DNA from: Chloroflexota bacterium
Lineage (GTDB): Bacteria > Chloroflexota > Anaerolineae > Promineifilales > Promineifilaceae
Assembly (NCBI GenBank): GCA_024640485.1
Contig: JAHEEY010000109.1
Location: 1 to 11,572, forward strand
Direction: 5' to 3'
Length of the DNA: 11,572 nt
Numbering within the stretch: the first letter of the stretch is position 1; each line of letters starts with the position of its first letter. Shown here in pieces: positions 1 to 6,494 of the stretch. The position numbers were made by a program, and so were the translations under genes. The notes under the pieces are model-generated. The model was not told the DNA's origin, searched no databases, and saw only the letters and a list, made by a program, of their open reading frames with translations.

Positions 1-1
1 G

Positions 2-409
2 TTGGAGCCGGGAGAAAGAAAAACGGTCACCTTGTCCATTGACCAGAAGGCGCTGGCTTTTTACGATCCCGGCAAGAGCAGATGGGTTACTGAGCCAGGG
101 GAATTCCTGATCCTGGTAGGCCGCTCAGCCGGCGATATACGTCTGCAGCAGCGCTTCCACTGGCAAGGCGACCCAGAACTTAAAGCTGATGAAAAGCCCC
201 GCCTCCATTCCGGCGTCACCATTAAAGCGATCATGGACGATCCCGTTGGAAAGCAAGTGCTGGAAAAACATCTAGGCGATCTGCTCAATCACCCCCAGGC
301 TTCCATGGCACAGAACATGAGCCTGGAAGATATCGCCGCCTTTGTCCCTCAAATGTTGACCCCCGAACTGCTGCAAGCGATCAACGAAGAGCTTGCCGCC
401 ACCGGCTAG
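2..409 (+). CDS. Glycoside hydrolase family 3 (beta-glucosidase-like), C-terminal fragment
   Basis: This is the 3' end of a gene that enters from upstream of the window; the reading frame is already open at base 2 and stops with TAG at 407-409. The first ~52 visible residues match the fibronectin III-like domain that closes many GH3 beta-glucosidases: a PGE-[RK]-KTVTLSID strand, then AFYDP, then a W-x4-GEFLILVG strand and RxxQxFxW. After it comes an ~80-residue helical tail (TIKAIMDDPVGKQVLEKHL, then LEDIAAFVP and LTPELL), a tail seen on a subset of GH3 enzymes. The family hydrolyses terminal beta-linked sugars from oligosaccharides or glycosides. The catalytic (beta/alpha)8 and sandwich domains lie outside the window, so activity and substrate cannot be read. 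The gene is followed 20 bp later by a strong terminator. The family call is fairly secure; exact specificity is unknown. Confidence 0.82.
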   Translation: MEPGERKTVTLSIDQKALAFYDPGKSRWVTEPGEFLILVGRSAGDIRLQQRFHWQGDPELKADEKPRLHSGVTIKAIMDDPVGKQVLEKHLGDLLNHPQASMAQNMSLEDIAAFVPQMLTPELLQAINEELAATG

Positions 410-429
410 GGATAGCACAACATCAAAGC

Positions 430-465
430 AAAAAAAGGCCAGTCGTAATTGACTGGCCTTTTTTT
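430..465. terminator. Bidirectional intrinsic terminator between convergent genes
   Basis: A perfect inverted repeat has arms A7-GGCCAGTC (430-444) and GACTGGCC-T7 (451-465) around the 6-nt loop GTAATT. The GC core is 8 bp (GGCCAGTC/GACTGGCC). Because the arms carry a run of seven A on one side and seven T on the other, the structure works as a Rho-independent terminator on both strands. It sits 20 bp after the GH3 stop (plus) and about 80 bp after the V4R-PAS stop (minus), so it fits as a shared terminator. Confidence 0.93.
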
Positions 466-545
466 GTGCTTGAAAGCGAATTGAAGTCAGCTGGCGGGTA
501 CACGAACGTATAATGCCTGGTTATGCCGTGCCAACGAGAACTAAT

Positions 546-1568
546 CTATTGGGCTGCACGACGGGCTACATCGATGACCATGTGAAGGATACCTATCACG
601 GCATCGTCTATCTTCAATGGCGTACAGATCATATCCCAACCGCTTGCTTCGCCAGTGTGCTCGAACGGGACGTTTTTCAATCGAACCGACTCCCCTGAGA
701 GCGCACGCTGGGCTGCCTGCAAGAACGTCGCCGGCAGCCCATCATCTGCCGTCAGTGCCCCGGATAACTCCATATGAGCTGCCGGCATCTGGCCAAAGCT
801 CTCCATGAACCTGTCCCAATTGCTGTTGTGGTGTCGCAGCCGCAGATCTTGGTCGAAAATGGCCGCTCCTAGCGGTATTTGAAAGAAGAGCGAATCCAAC
901 AGATCGACTTCCTGGCTGCCGAAGGCATCGGCTTGAAGCTCGTCCCCAGTTCCCTGGAGCCCAGTATCGGCCGAGATTTCGAATTGGCAGGTCAGGTCAC
1001 CCTTTGCCTGGCAAGCGGTTTCCACACACAGCAGATCGGCGCGGCCGGCAACCCCCTTGGCAAAGCCGAGCAGGACCCCTGATGTATAGGCGCAGATCGG
1101 CAGTTCAGAACGATGGCGCCAGCGCTCTGCCATCAGGGCTTCAAAAGTGCCAACACCTTGAATTCGGATGAAGCCGCTGGGCCACACCATTTCTTCGACA
1201 TCAAATTGGCCCAGCCCTTCCCGCTGGTAGGCTGACAGGCAGGAGCGGAATGCCTCGGCAGAAAGGTCGGCGCGAGAAGGCCTGTCCGCTGACAGCAGCC
1301 TATCCAGGTCAGTTATGGCTGTATTCTCCAGCCCGTTGCCCTCATCTACCTGTACCGAAACGTCAAAGGCAAAGGCGCTGGCAAAGGCTGTGCCGCTGAC
1401 GATGCCGGCGCGCTGCAGCGACGTCGCAGTCATTTTCAGACCATACAGCTTCTCCAACTGGCTGCGCAGCTCCCAAAATCCCGCTTCAACACTGAGGAGA
1501 TCTTCTCGGATAGCAGCAAAAGTGAACGGTTGAGAGGCCTGTTCGTGGGGCTTGTTGGGATCAATCAA
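546..1568 (-). CDS. V4R-PAS sensor-like protein without a visible output domain
   Basis: This 340-residue soluble protein has two sensory modules. The N-terminal half ends in a V4R (4-vinyl reductase, XylR-N-like) domain at about 110-198. Its signature is CVETACQAKGDLTCQFEI, with Glu183, Cys186 and Cys194 in the E-x2-C-x-A-x-G-x3-C-x-F pattern. A region at 20-95 rich in helix-forming residues precedes it. Residues ~222-335 look like a PAS domain (LLDSLFFQIPLGAAIFDQDLRL start, WDMICTPL and VIGILHMVIDV closing strands). V4R domains bind small hydrophobic ligands in regulators such as XylR/DmpR. The protein stops right after the PAS domain, so no kinase, GGDEF, phosphatase or HTH is seen. The only in-frame start ahead of the conserved part is TTG (1568), with AGG 8 nt upstream; an in-frame TGA lies further up. 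It probably acts by binding a partner or is a remnant of a longer sensor. The domain calls are good; the role is unknown. Confidence 0.8.
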   Translation of the reverse strand: MIDPNKPHEQASQPFTFAAIREDLLSVEAGFWELRSQLEKLYGLKMTATSLQRAGIVSGTAFASAFAFDVSVQVDEGNGLENTAITDLDRLLSADRPSRADLSAEAFRSCLSAYQREGLGQFDVEEMVWPSGFIRIQGVGTFEALMAERWRHRSELPICAYTSGVLLGFAKGVAGRADLLCVETACQAKGDLTCQFEISADTGLQGTGDELQADAFGSQEVDLLDSLFFQIPLGAAIFDQDLRLRHHNSNWDRFMESFGQMPAAHMELSGALTADDGLPATFLQAAQRALSGESVRLKNVPFEHTGEASGWDMICTPLKIDDAVIGILHMVIDVARRAAQ

Positions 1569-1581
1569 ACGAGTAACCTGT

Positions 1582-1609
1582 TTTATAACCCGATTGTCGT
1601 GGACGACAA
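1582..1609 (-). promoter_or_regulatory. Candidate promoter with overlapping operator-like palindrome upstream of V4R-PAS gene
   Basis: Reading the minus strand, TTGTCG (1609-1604) and TATAAA (1587-1582) are separated by 16 bp and resemble -35 and -10 boxes. A perfect inverted repeat TTGTCGT-n2-ACGACAA (1594-1609) covers the -35 box and part of the spacer, the usual place for a repressor site. The predicted transcript start would fall only ~7 nt before the TTG codon, so the message would have almost no leader. That short leader weakens the promoter call; the palindrome itself is plain in the sequence. Confidence 0.4.
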
Positions 1610-1724
1610 CGAACCACGGTCATATTTGATGCCGCTGAGCGTCAGAGCCCACCACGGTACGGGGAAGTGACAGCGCGGTCGAGAAAATCGACCTGCTCTT
1701 GTTTTCATTTTTGTCAGTTTGCCC

Positions 1725-1754
1725 CCGGGGATATTCCAGGTGGAACATCCCCGG
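1725..1754. repeat. 14-bp inverted repeat (hairpin) downstream of threonine dehydrogenase gene
   Basis: The arms CCGGGGATATTCCA (1725-1738) and TGGAACATCCCCGG (1741-1754) pair at 13 of 14 positions with a 2-nt centre. It lies 30 bp past the TAG of the minus-strand dehydrogenase gene and could protect or end its message. No T tract follows it on the minus strand, so it is not a classic intrinsic terminator. A second, smaller stem (GGTCGA/TCGACC, 1677-1693, loop GAAAA) lies further along. Confidence 0.6.
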
Positions 1755-1784
1755 ACAATTGTGAAGCTTCCTCTGAGCCCAACT

Positions 1785-2798
1785 CTACTTCCGGTAGCGG
1801 TCCCGAATATTGGGGATCAGAAAATCATTGAAAGCCCTATCGATATCATACGCAGGACTCCAGCCCCAGTCGCGCCGGGCAGCAGAGTCATCGATATCCT
1901 CAGGCCAGCTGTCCACAATTCCCTGGCGGCGCAGATCCGGATCAAATGTAATCTGCGCATCCGGAAATGCAGCCAGCACCCGGTCGCGGAACTCAGCTGC
2001 CGTCAGGCTGAAGCTGACCACGTTGTAGACCCGGCTGGACAACGATTCAGTTGGCGCGGTTGATAGGTCCAGCAGCGCGGTGATAGCGTCAGGCATGGCC
2101 ATGAAGGGGAGCTGGGAGTCCTCTCTTACAAAGCAGGCGTACGGCTCCCCTTTGGCGGCAGCGTGCAGCATCTCCGGGCCATAATCGGTTGTGCCGCCGC
2201 TGGGCATGGTGAAAGCGGAGATCAGGCCCGGGAAGCGGACGCTGCGAAAATCCAGCAGTACCGGGCGGTTGGAGGCTAGCTGCTGGTAGTTGCGATGATA
2301 GTAGTTTCCCAGCATTTCGCAGTACAGCTTGTTGCAGCCGTACATGGTCGTAGGGTGGTTCCACTCCCATTCGCTCACTTTGCCTGCCGCAGCTTTGCTT
2401 TCCAGGTCAGGAAAGCCGTAGGCGGCAATAGAGCTGGGAAAGATAAACCGGACCGGATGGCCCCGGCGCTGCGACTGCTCAGCGGCAAGCTGCAGCAGCT
2501 TCATGGTTCCACCAACATTGATTTGGTGGGCCAGCTCCGGTGCGAATTCACCCCGAGTGGACAGCAGCGCCGCCAGATGGAAGATCAGATCCACGTCGTA
2601 CTCAGTAATGAGTCGAGTAAGCATGTTGGCGTCCAGGATATCGCCTTCGACGTGGATGGAGAGATCGGCAAATTCACTCGGCATCGGCCTTAGGTCTAGG
2701 GTCAGCAATCTGTGGTCTCCGGTGCTGGCCAGCTTCTTGACCAAAGCCTGGCCGATCTCGCCGACCGCACCGGTGATCAACACTACTTTCTTGCGCAT
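1785..2798 (-). CDS. SDR-type L-threonine 3-dehydrogenase (NAD-dependent epimerase/dehydratase family)
   Basis: This 337-residue cytosolic oxidoreductase likely oxidises L-threonine to 2-amino-3-ketobutyrate with NAD+. It starts with a Rossmann fold: TGAVGEIG (9-16) binds the dinucleotide, and Asp35 at the end of strand 2 favours NAD+ over NADP+. Ser122/Ser123 and the Y153-x3-K157 pair (YGCNK) form the SDR catalytic set. Features that separate the short-chain threonine dehydrogenases from sugar epimerases are present: RFPGLIS (188-194), GGTTDYGPE (201-209), ACFV-x3-SQLPFMAMPDA, and the C-terminal SWPEDIDDSAARRDWGW (297-313). The start chosen is ATG 2798, with GGAG 7 nt upstream; a TTG nine codons earlier is less likely. 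No glycine C-acetyltransferase (kbl) gene is adjacent, although such pairing is common. The family call is strong; a 4-epimerase with another substrate is a less likely alternative. Confidence 0.87.
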   Translation of the reverse strand: MRKKVVLITGAVGEIGQALVKKLASTGDHRLLTLDLRPMPSEFADLSIHVEGDILDANMLTRLITEYDVDLIFHLAALLSTRGEFAPELAHQINVGGTMKLLQLAAEQSQRRGHPVRFIFPSSIAAYGFPDLESKAAAGKVSEWEWNHPTTMYGCNKLYCEMLGNYYHRNYQQLASNRPVLLDFRSVRFPGLISAFTMPSGGTTDYGPEMLHAAAKGEPYACFVREDSQLPFMAMPDAITALLDLSTAPTESLSSRVYNVVSFSLTAAEFRDRVLAAFPDAQITFDPDLRRQGIVDSWPEDIDDSAARRDWGWSPAYDIDRAFNDFLIPNIRDRYRK

Positions 2799-2805
2799 AT
2801 TATTT

Positions 2806-2809
2806 CTCC
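2806..2809 (-). promoter_or_regulatory. Ribosome binding site deciding the dehydrogenase start
   Basis: On the minus strand GGAG lies 7 nt before ATG 2798. It supports that start over the in-frame TTG at 2825, whose extra residues (MIPRNWRNN) precede the Rossmann strand without adding a domain. Confidence 0.75.
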
Positions 2810-2948
2810 AGTTCCGTGGTATCAAGTTCTCATGAGGGAACGGCTCAATGATGGCGAGCGGCTGCCTGTCAAACGGCAGTCGCGGAAGGTTCCTTCGCGT
2901 TCCTTGATGTCGAGTTCGGTGAATATGAAAACGTGCGAACGTGGTCGT

Positions 2949-2977
2949 ATTCTAACAGATATCGATACGGCGATAAA
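2949..2977 (-). promoter_or_regulatory. Candidate sigma70 promoter for threonine dehydrogenase gene
   Basis: On the minus strand an extended -10 element, TGT-TAGAAT (2957-2949), is preceded at 17 bp by the weak -35 TTTATC (2977-2972). Transcription from here would give a leader of about 145 nt before ATG 2798. That leader can form two adjacent stems: CTGCC/GGCAG (2862-2879) and GAAGG/CCTTC extended by CGC/GCG across a bulge (2881-2899). Confidence 0.45.
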
Positions 2978-2978
2978 C

Positions 2979-3007
2979 TTCTTCTCGTAGGATACATCGT
3001 GTATACT
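2979..3007 (+). promoter_or_regulatory. Candidate promoter for transporter-MBL operon
   Basis: TATACT (3002-3007) is a good -10 match, with a poor -35 (TTCTTC, 2979-2984) at 17 bp. It lies about 50 bp before ATG 3059 and runs back to back with the minus-strand promoter. An 8-bp palindrome TATCGATA (2960-2967) lies between the two -10 boxes and could be a shared regulator site. Confidence 0.4.
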
Positions 3008-3058
3008 TCCCGCCATTATCGGCGAAGTTGGCTTGACCATAGCCGGACCGGAGAATAG

Positions 3059-4390
3059 ATGAGACAACGTGATATTTTCAAGTTCTGGCTGCCGCTTTTC
3101 GCCAGCTGGCTGTTGATGTCAGCCGAAGGGCCCATCATCAGCGCCGCCATCAACCGATTGCCTAACGAAATTGTGATGCTGGCGGCTCAAGGGATCGTCA
3201 TCAGCCTGGCAGTGACCATCGAAAGCCCAATCATCAATCTACTCTCTACTTCCACTGCCCTGGTGCGAGATAGGGCATCCTACCTGTTGGTCCGCAAATT
3301 CACTATCCATTGGGCTGTGGTCCTGACGGCGATCTCATTCTTGATCGCCTTCACCCCCTTGTTCGATCTGGTCGTGGTGACCTGGCTGGAAGCGCCTCCA
3401 GAAGTGGCCCAGTGGGTACGGCCCGGACTGCAGATTATGCCGCTGTGGAGCGCCGCAATTGCCTGGCGCCGCTTTCTGCAAGGGGTCCTGATCCGGTTTG
3501 GCCACACGAAGCAAGTGGCCTGGGGCACCGCCGTGCGCCTGATTTCCTCGGGCGGCACCGTCATTAGCCTGGCGCTGTGGAGCAGCTTCCCTGGTGTAGT
3601 CAGCGGCGCGCTGGCCCTAATGGCCGGAGTGATTTCAGAAGCGCTGGTGGCAACCATCGCCGTCAGGCCGCTCTTGAAGCAAGAATTGAGCATTGAGCGC
3701 CCACCCGCCCGCGGGAAGCCGCTGACCTATCGGGCACTGTTTTGGTTCCACCTGCCGTTGGCGGGCACTTCAATCATGACGCTGCTGGCCCAGCCGCTGA
3801 TCAGTTTCAGCCTGGCGCGCCTCAGCCACCCCACCCAATCGCTGGCCGCCTGGCCGGTCCTATTCCAAATGATGCTCATGGCCCGGGCTGCCGCCTTTGC
3901 CCTGCCGGAAGTGGTCATCGCCCTTTCTGATGAACCAGGGAACTTCCAGCCTATCCGCCGCTTCACCGCCTACCTGACCGCGGCGATCAGCGTTTCCACG
4001 CTCCTGTTCATCTTCAGCCCGGCGGCCCGCTTTTACATATACAGTGTACAGGATATGGCCCCGCAGGTAGGAGTGTTGGCCCAGCAGGCGCTGGCTCTAT
4101 TCTTGCTCTTCCCAGCCATAGCGACGGTAACCTCCTGGCTGCGCGGCCTCCTGATCAATCGAGAGATCACCAAGGAAGTCAACATCGGCATGGGAATCAA
4201 TATGGGGTTGACGGCGGTGGCGCTGGCTTATGGCTTGCTGCACCAGCTGCCCGGTTTGCCCACAGCTGCCGTTGCCTTAAACGTGGGCGCGCTGCTGGAG
4301 ATGGTGTATCTTGGATGGCGTACCCAGCGCTCACTGGGCGATGGAATTCTTCTTTTTGATTTCAGGAAACCGGCGACGCTTCCCTCATAG
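3059..4390 (+). CDS. MATE/MOP-superfamily-like multipass membrane transporter
   Basis: This 443-residue inner-membrane protein has about 12 hydrophobic segments spread over its whole length and no extra soluble domain. The pattern is two halves of about six helices, split by the charged loop near 212-224 (SIERPPARGKP). This size and layout fit the MOP exporter superfamily (MATE efflux pumps, polysaccharide flippases, ANKH-like proteins). The N-terminal stretch FWLPLFASWLLMSAEGPIISAAINRLP resembles bacterial proteins annotated in the MATE clan; the substrate is unknown. No signal peptide is seen beyond the first helix. ATG 3059 is preceded by GGAG with 5-nt spacing. A gap of 30 bp to the next ATG implies co-transcription with the MBL hydrolase. 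Export of a lipid-linked or toxic metabolite is possible, but the sequence does not show which. The membrane-transporter call is secure; the family is moderately so. Confidence 0.68.
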   Translation: MRQRDIFKFWLPLFASWLLMSAEGPIISAAINRLPNEIVMLAAQGIVISLAVTIESPIINLLSTSTALVRDRASYLLVRKFTIHWAVVLTAISFLIAFTPLFDLVVVTWLEAPPEVAQWVRPGLQIMPLWSAAIAWRRFLQGVLIRFGHTKQVAWGTAVRLISSGGTVISLALWSSFPGVVSGALALMAGVISEALVATIAVRPLLKQELSIERPPARGKPLTYRALFWFHLPLAGTSIMTLLAQPLISFSLARLSHPTQSLAAWPVLFQMMLMARAAAFALPEVVIALSDEPGNFQPIRRFTAYLTAAISVSTLLFIFSPAARFYIYSVQDMAPQVGVLAQQALALFLLFPAIATVTSWLRGLLINREITKEVNIGMGINMGLTAVALAYGLLHQLPGLPTAAVALNVGALLEMVYLGWRTQRSLGDGILLFDFRKPATLPS

Positions 4391-4420
4391 CAGCGCTGGC
4401 GACGCACCCAAGGAGTTTTG

Positions 4421-5053
4421 ATGCTTCAACTCATGCAGCTGCCTCTAGGCCCACTGCAGACCAACTGCTACATCGTCGCTTGCGAGAAGAGCTTGAAAGC
4501 AGCGGTCATCGATCCCTCGTGGAATGGACAAGCGATTGCCGCCACTCTGGATGAACAAGGGTTCGAGGTCACCCATATCCTGCTCACCCACGCCCATTTC
4601 GACCACGTCGGCGGGCTGTCTGAATTGAAAAGGCAGATAAATGCCCCGATCTACCTCCATGCTGAAGCCATTTCGATGCTGCAGCAGGCGACGATGCAGG
4701 CGGCGTTTTTCGGCATGCAGATACCCGCGCCGCCGCCGCCCGATGAAATGCTCAGCGAAGGGCAGATTATCGAGGTAGGTGAATTGAAGCTGCATGTGCT
4801 GCACACTCCTGGGCACGCGCCCGGGCACGTCTCGTTCCACCTGCCGGACCACCGGATCATCTTCGACGGTGATGTGCTGTTCCAGCAGAGTATCGGCAGG
4901 ACGGACTTGGCCGGCGGAGATCACGATCTGTTGATGAGCACTATTTGGGACAAGCTGATGGTGCTGCCGGATGAGACCCAGGTGTTTTCCGGGCATGGGC
5001 AAGCCACCACCATTGGCGACGAACGCAGGTCGAACCCGTTCCTGCGACGGTAG
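4421..5053 (+). CDS. Metallo-beta-lactamase-fold hydrolase, glyoxalase II-like
   Basis: This compact 210-residue cytosolic hydrolase has the full two-metal site of the fold: THAHFDH (His57, His59, Asp61, His62), GHAPGH (His132), the bridging Asp151 in FDGD, and His192 in FSGHG. The order GHxxGHVSF, then IFDGDVLFxxxxGRTDL, then SGHGxxTTIGDERxxNPFL is typical of the YcbL-type hydroxyacylglutathione hydrolase-like group, which lacks the long C-terminal substrate domain of classical glyoxalase II. The reaction is probably thioester or ester hydrolysis; the substrate is uncertain. ATG 4421 has AGGAG at 5-nt spacing, and a TTG directly before it is a poorer choice. The gene follows the transporter by 30 bp, so the two form an operon. 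It ends 37 bp from the convergent LysM gene, with no obvious terminator between them. Confidence 0.85.
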   Translation: MLQLMQLPLGPLQTNCYIVACEKSLKAAVIDPSWNGQAIAATLDEQGFEVTHILLTHAHFDHVGGLSELKRQINAPIYLHAEAISMLQQATMQAAFFGMQIPAPPPPDEMLSEGQIIEVGELKLHVLHTPGHAPGHVSFHLPDHRIIFDGDVLFQQSIGRTDLAGGDHDLLMSTIWDKLMVLPDETQVFSGHGQATTIGDERRSNPFLRR

Positions 5054-5090
5054 CCTCACTGTTGAAGCAGCCTTTTGAAAGCGTGCCGGA

Positions 5091-6413
5091 CTAGGGTTGG
5101 GGGGTTGGCGTCTCTGTGGGCCTCGGCGTAGGGGTGGGCACCGCACCGAACCAGGTAAACAGTGACTCCTCACTGCTTTCGCCACCGTAATTGTAGATCG
5201 GCAGCCCGTCTGACCGGTAGCGGATAACGCGAACGATACTCACCCGCCAGCGGAGCTGATGACTTTCGGCGATCGCCGGCCGCCACGAGCTGGGCAGCTG
5301 CAAAGAGGTATCCCGGGTGAATCCGCGCCGCGGCAAGCTGTCCAGTTCATCCAGGTCGGTCAGCTCCACCATGTACCATTCCGATTCTTCCAGATTTTTC
5401 ACGGCGGTCCACTGCAGGGTAACCAACCCATCTGGCGGATCGATCACCGCGTTCCGGATGGGGTAAAGCAGGCTGGGGGCAGCCGGCAGTGAAGTCGGCG
5501 AAGGAGTTGGCGAAGGTCCCGGGGTCGGCGGCAGCGAACCGCCAAAAATGATATTGGGGATGCACAGGCTGTCACCTTGATGCAGGATGGAGCTCTCAGT
5601 CAGCCGATTGACCAACATCAGCAGTTCCATGTCAACTTCGTGCCGGCTGGCGATTCCGGAAATAGAATCACCCCCAGCAACCTCATGCCGCTGGCAATCC
5701 TCAGGATCAGCGATCACCACCACCCCATTAACGGTGACTGCCACAGGCACCAGAGGGGGCGTTGCCGTAGGCCATGGGATCTGCAGCTCCTGATCAATCT
5801 GGATGGCAGTCTCTGCCGGGAAATTGTTGAGATCCGCGATGCTCTCTACTGACACCCGATAACGCAAGGCCAGTCCGATGAGAGTCTCACCGCTGTTCAC
5901 TCTGTGAAGCTGGGGCGGTTGAGGGGTTTCGGTGGGTTGTGCTGGTGGGGCAGCTGTCGCCGTCTCGGTGGGCAGCAAAGGTACAGTTGGCAGCGGGGTC
6001 CACGTCGGTGTGGTCGTCGGTGTCGGCGGAAATGGGGTACTGCTAGGCGCCATCATGTAAGTGACGATTGGGCTTTGATAGCGCAGCACCAGGGCTCCCA
6101 AAACGATAATCACTACCATAAACATGGCGGTTAGCCAGGAAATGATCGATGATTGTCTTTCTCGCATTACGGAGTCAACCACCGGCGGGGGCAGCTCGAT
6201 TTCGCTGTCCAGCACATCGAGGTCGCTGTTCAGCTCCAGGGGAGTCCCATCAAAGCTCGGTCCTTCTTCAGCTGAAGAAGGTACCAGCTCAAGCGCTGCA
6301 CCGCACATCAAGCAGCGGGTATCCTGCCGGGAAATAACAGTATCACATTCTGGGCAGCGAAGTCCGGGCTCGTCCTCGGGTGATTCAGCCGATGTCTCAA
6401 ACGAATTGCTCAT
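5091..6413 (-). CDS. Zinc ribbon, single-TM, double-LysM cell-envelope protein
   Basis: This 440-residue protein is anchored by one membrane helix. In order it has a four-cysteine zinc ribbon (Cys20-x2-Cys23 and Cys34-x2-Cys37), an acidic linker, a helix at ~90-110 preceded by RER (N-terminus inside), a Pro/Thr-rich spacer (122-168), LysM 1 (169-214, HRVNSGETLIGLALRYRVSVESIADLN), a short Val-rich link, LysM 2 (~242-286, GGDSISGIASRHEVDMELLMLVNR), a second Pro/Ser/Thr spacer, a beta-rich Fn3-like domain (~313-424, with LVTLQWTAV), and a PT tail. LysM domains bind GlcNAc-containing glycans such as peptidoglycan. Cys240 and Cys284 bracket LysM 2 outside the membrane and could form a disulfide. 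The protein may link a cytoplasmic partner to the wall. ATG 6413 lacks a clear Shine-Dalgarno site. The Pro/Thr spacers are of a kind common in Chloroflexota surface proteins. Confidence 0.85.
   Translation of the reverse strand: MSNSFETSAESPEDEPGLRCPECDTVISRQDTRCLMCGAALELVPSSAEEGPSFDGTPLELNSDLDVLDSEIELPPPVVDSVMRERQSSIISWLTAMFMVVIIVLGALVLRYQSPIVTYMMAPSSTPFPPTPTTTPTWTPLPTVPLLPTETATAAPPAQPTETPQPPQLHRVNSGETLIGLALRYRVSVESIADLNNFPAETAIQIDQELQIPWPTATPPLVPVAVTVNGVVVIADPEDCQRHEVAGGDSISGIASRHEVDMELLMLVNRLTESSILHQGDSLCIPNIIFGGSLPPTPGPSPTPSPTSLPAAPSLLYPIRNAVIDPPDGLVTLQWTAVKNLEESEWYMVELTDLDELDSLPRRGFTRDTSLQLPSSWRPAIAESHQLRWRVSIVRVIRYRSDGLPIYNYGGESSEESLFTWFGAVPTPTPRPTETPTPQP
6262..6281. repeat. Perfect 20-bp palindrome inside the LysM gene
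   Basis: CCTTCTTCAGCTGAAGAAGG has no spacer and no mismatch. GGT before it and ACC after it extend the pairing if T6282 is bulged out. It lies within codons for the linker between the zinc ribbon and the membrane helix (around residues 45-51, PSSAEEG), about 130-150 nt into the gene. It may be a DNA-binding site or an mRNA hairpin, or a chance result of codon choice. Confidence 0.7.
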
Positions 6414-6494
6414 ACAATACTATCTTATACTCCACTCGCTCAACCGCGACTGCAACGTGAAGCATTCTCTCCAGCTATCAGATCAAAACGCGGC

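Noticed and set aside
509..514. Perfect TATAAT on the plus strand just before the V4R-PAS stop, as an antisense promoter
   Set aside because: No acceptable -35 box lies 16-18 bp upstream (the nearest, TTGAAG at 481-486, is 22 bp away) and there is no TGn extension or downstream plus-strand gene.
1677..1720. GGTCGA/TCGACC stem followed by T-rich DNA as a plus-strand terminator
   Set aside because: The T-rich stretch is interrupted and starts several bases after the stem, and no plus-strand gene lies upstream to be terminated.
2822..3067. 81-codon minus-strand ORF across the divergent promoter region
   Set aside because: It covers both candidate promoters, overlaps the transporter start, has no ribosome site I can see and no recognisable family.
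5091..5150. PT-rich repeats at the end of the LysM gene as a tandem DNA repeat
   Set aside because: The repetition is at protein level (PTPTPRPTETPTP) with variable codons and irregular spacing; it is a flexible tail, not a DNA repeat array.
4445..5185. 246-codon minus-strand ORF opposite the MBL gene
   Set aside because: It is antisense to a protein with a complete MBL metal site, its product has no recognisable domain, and its Arg/Pro/Gln-rich make-up is typical of shadow frames in GC-rich DNA.
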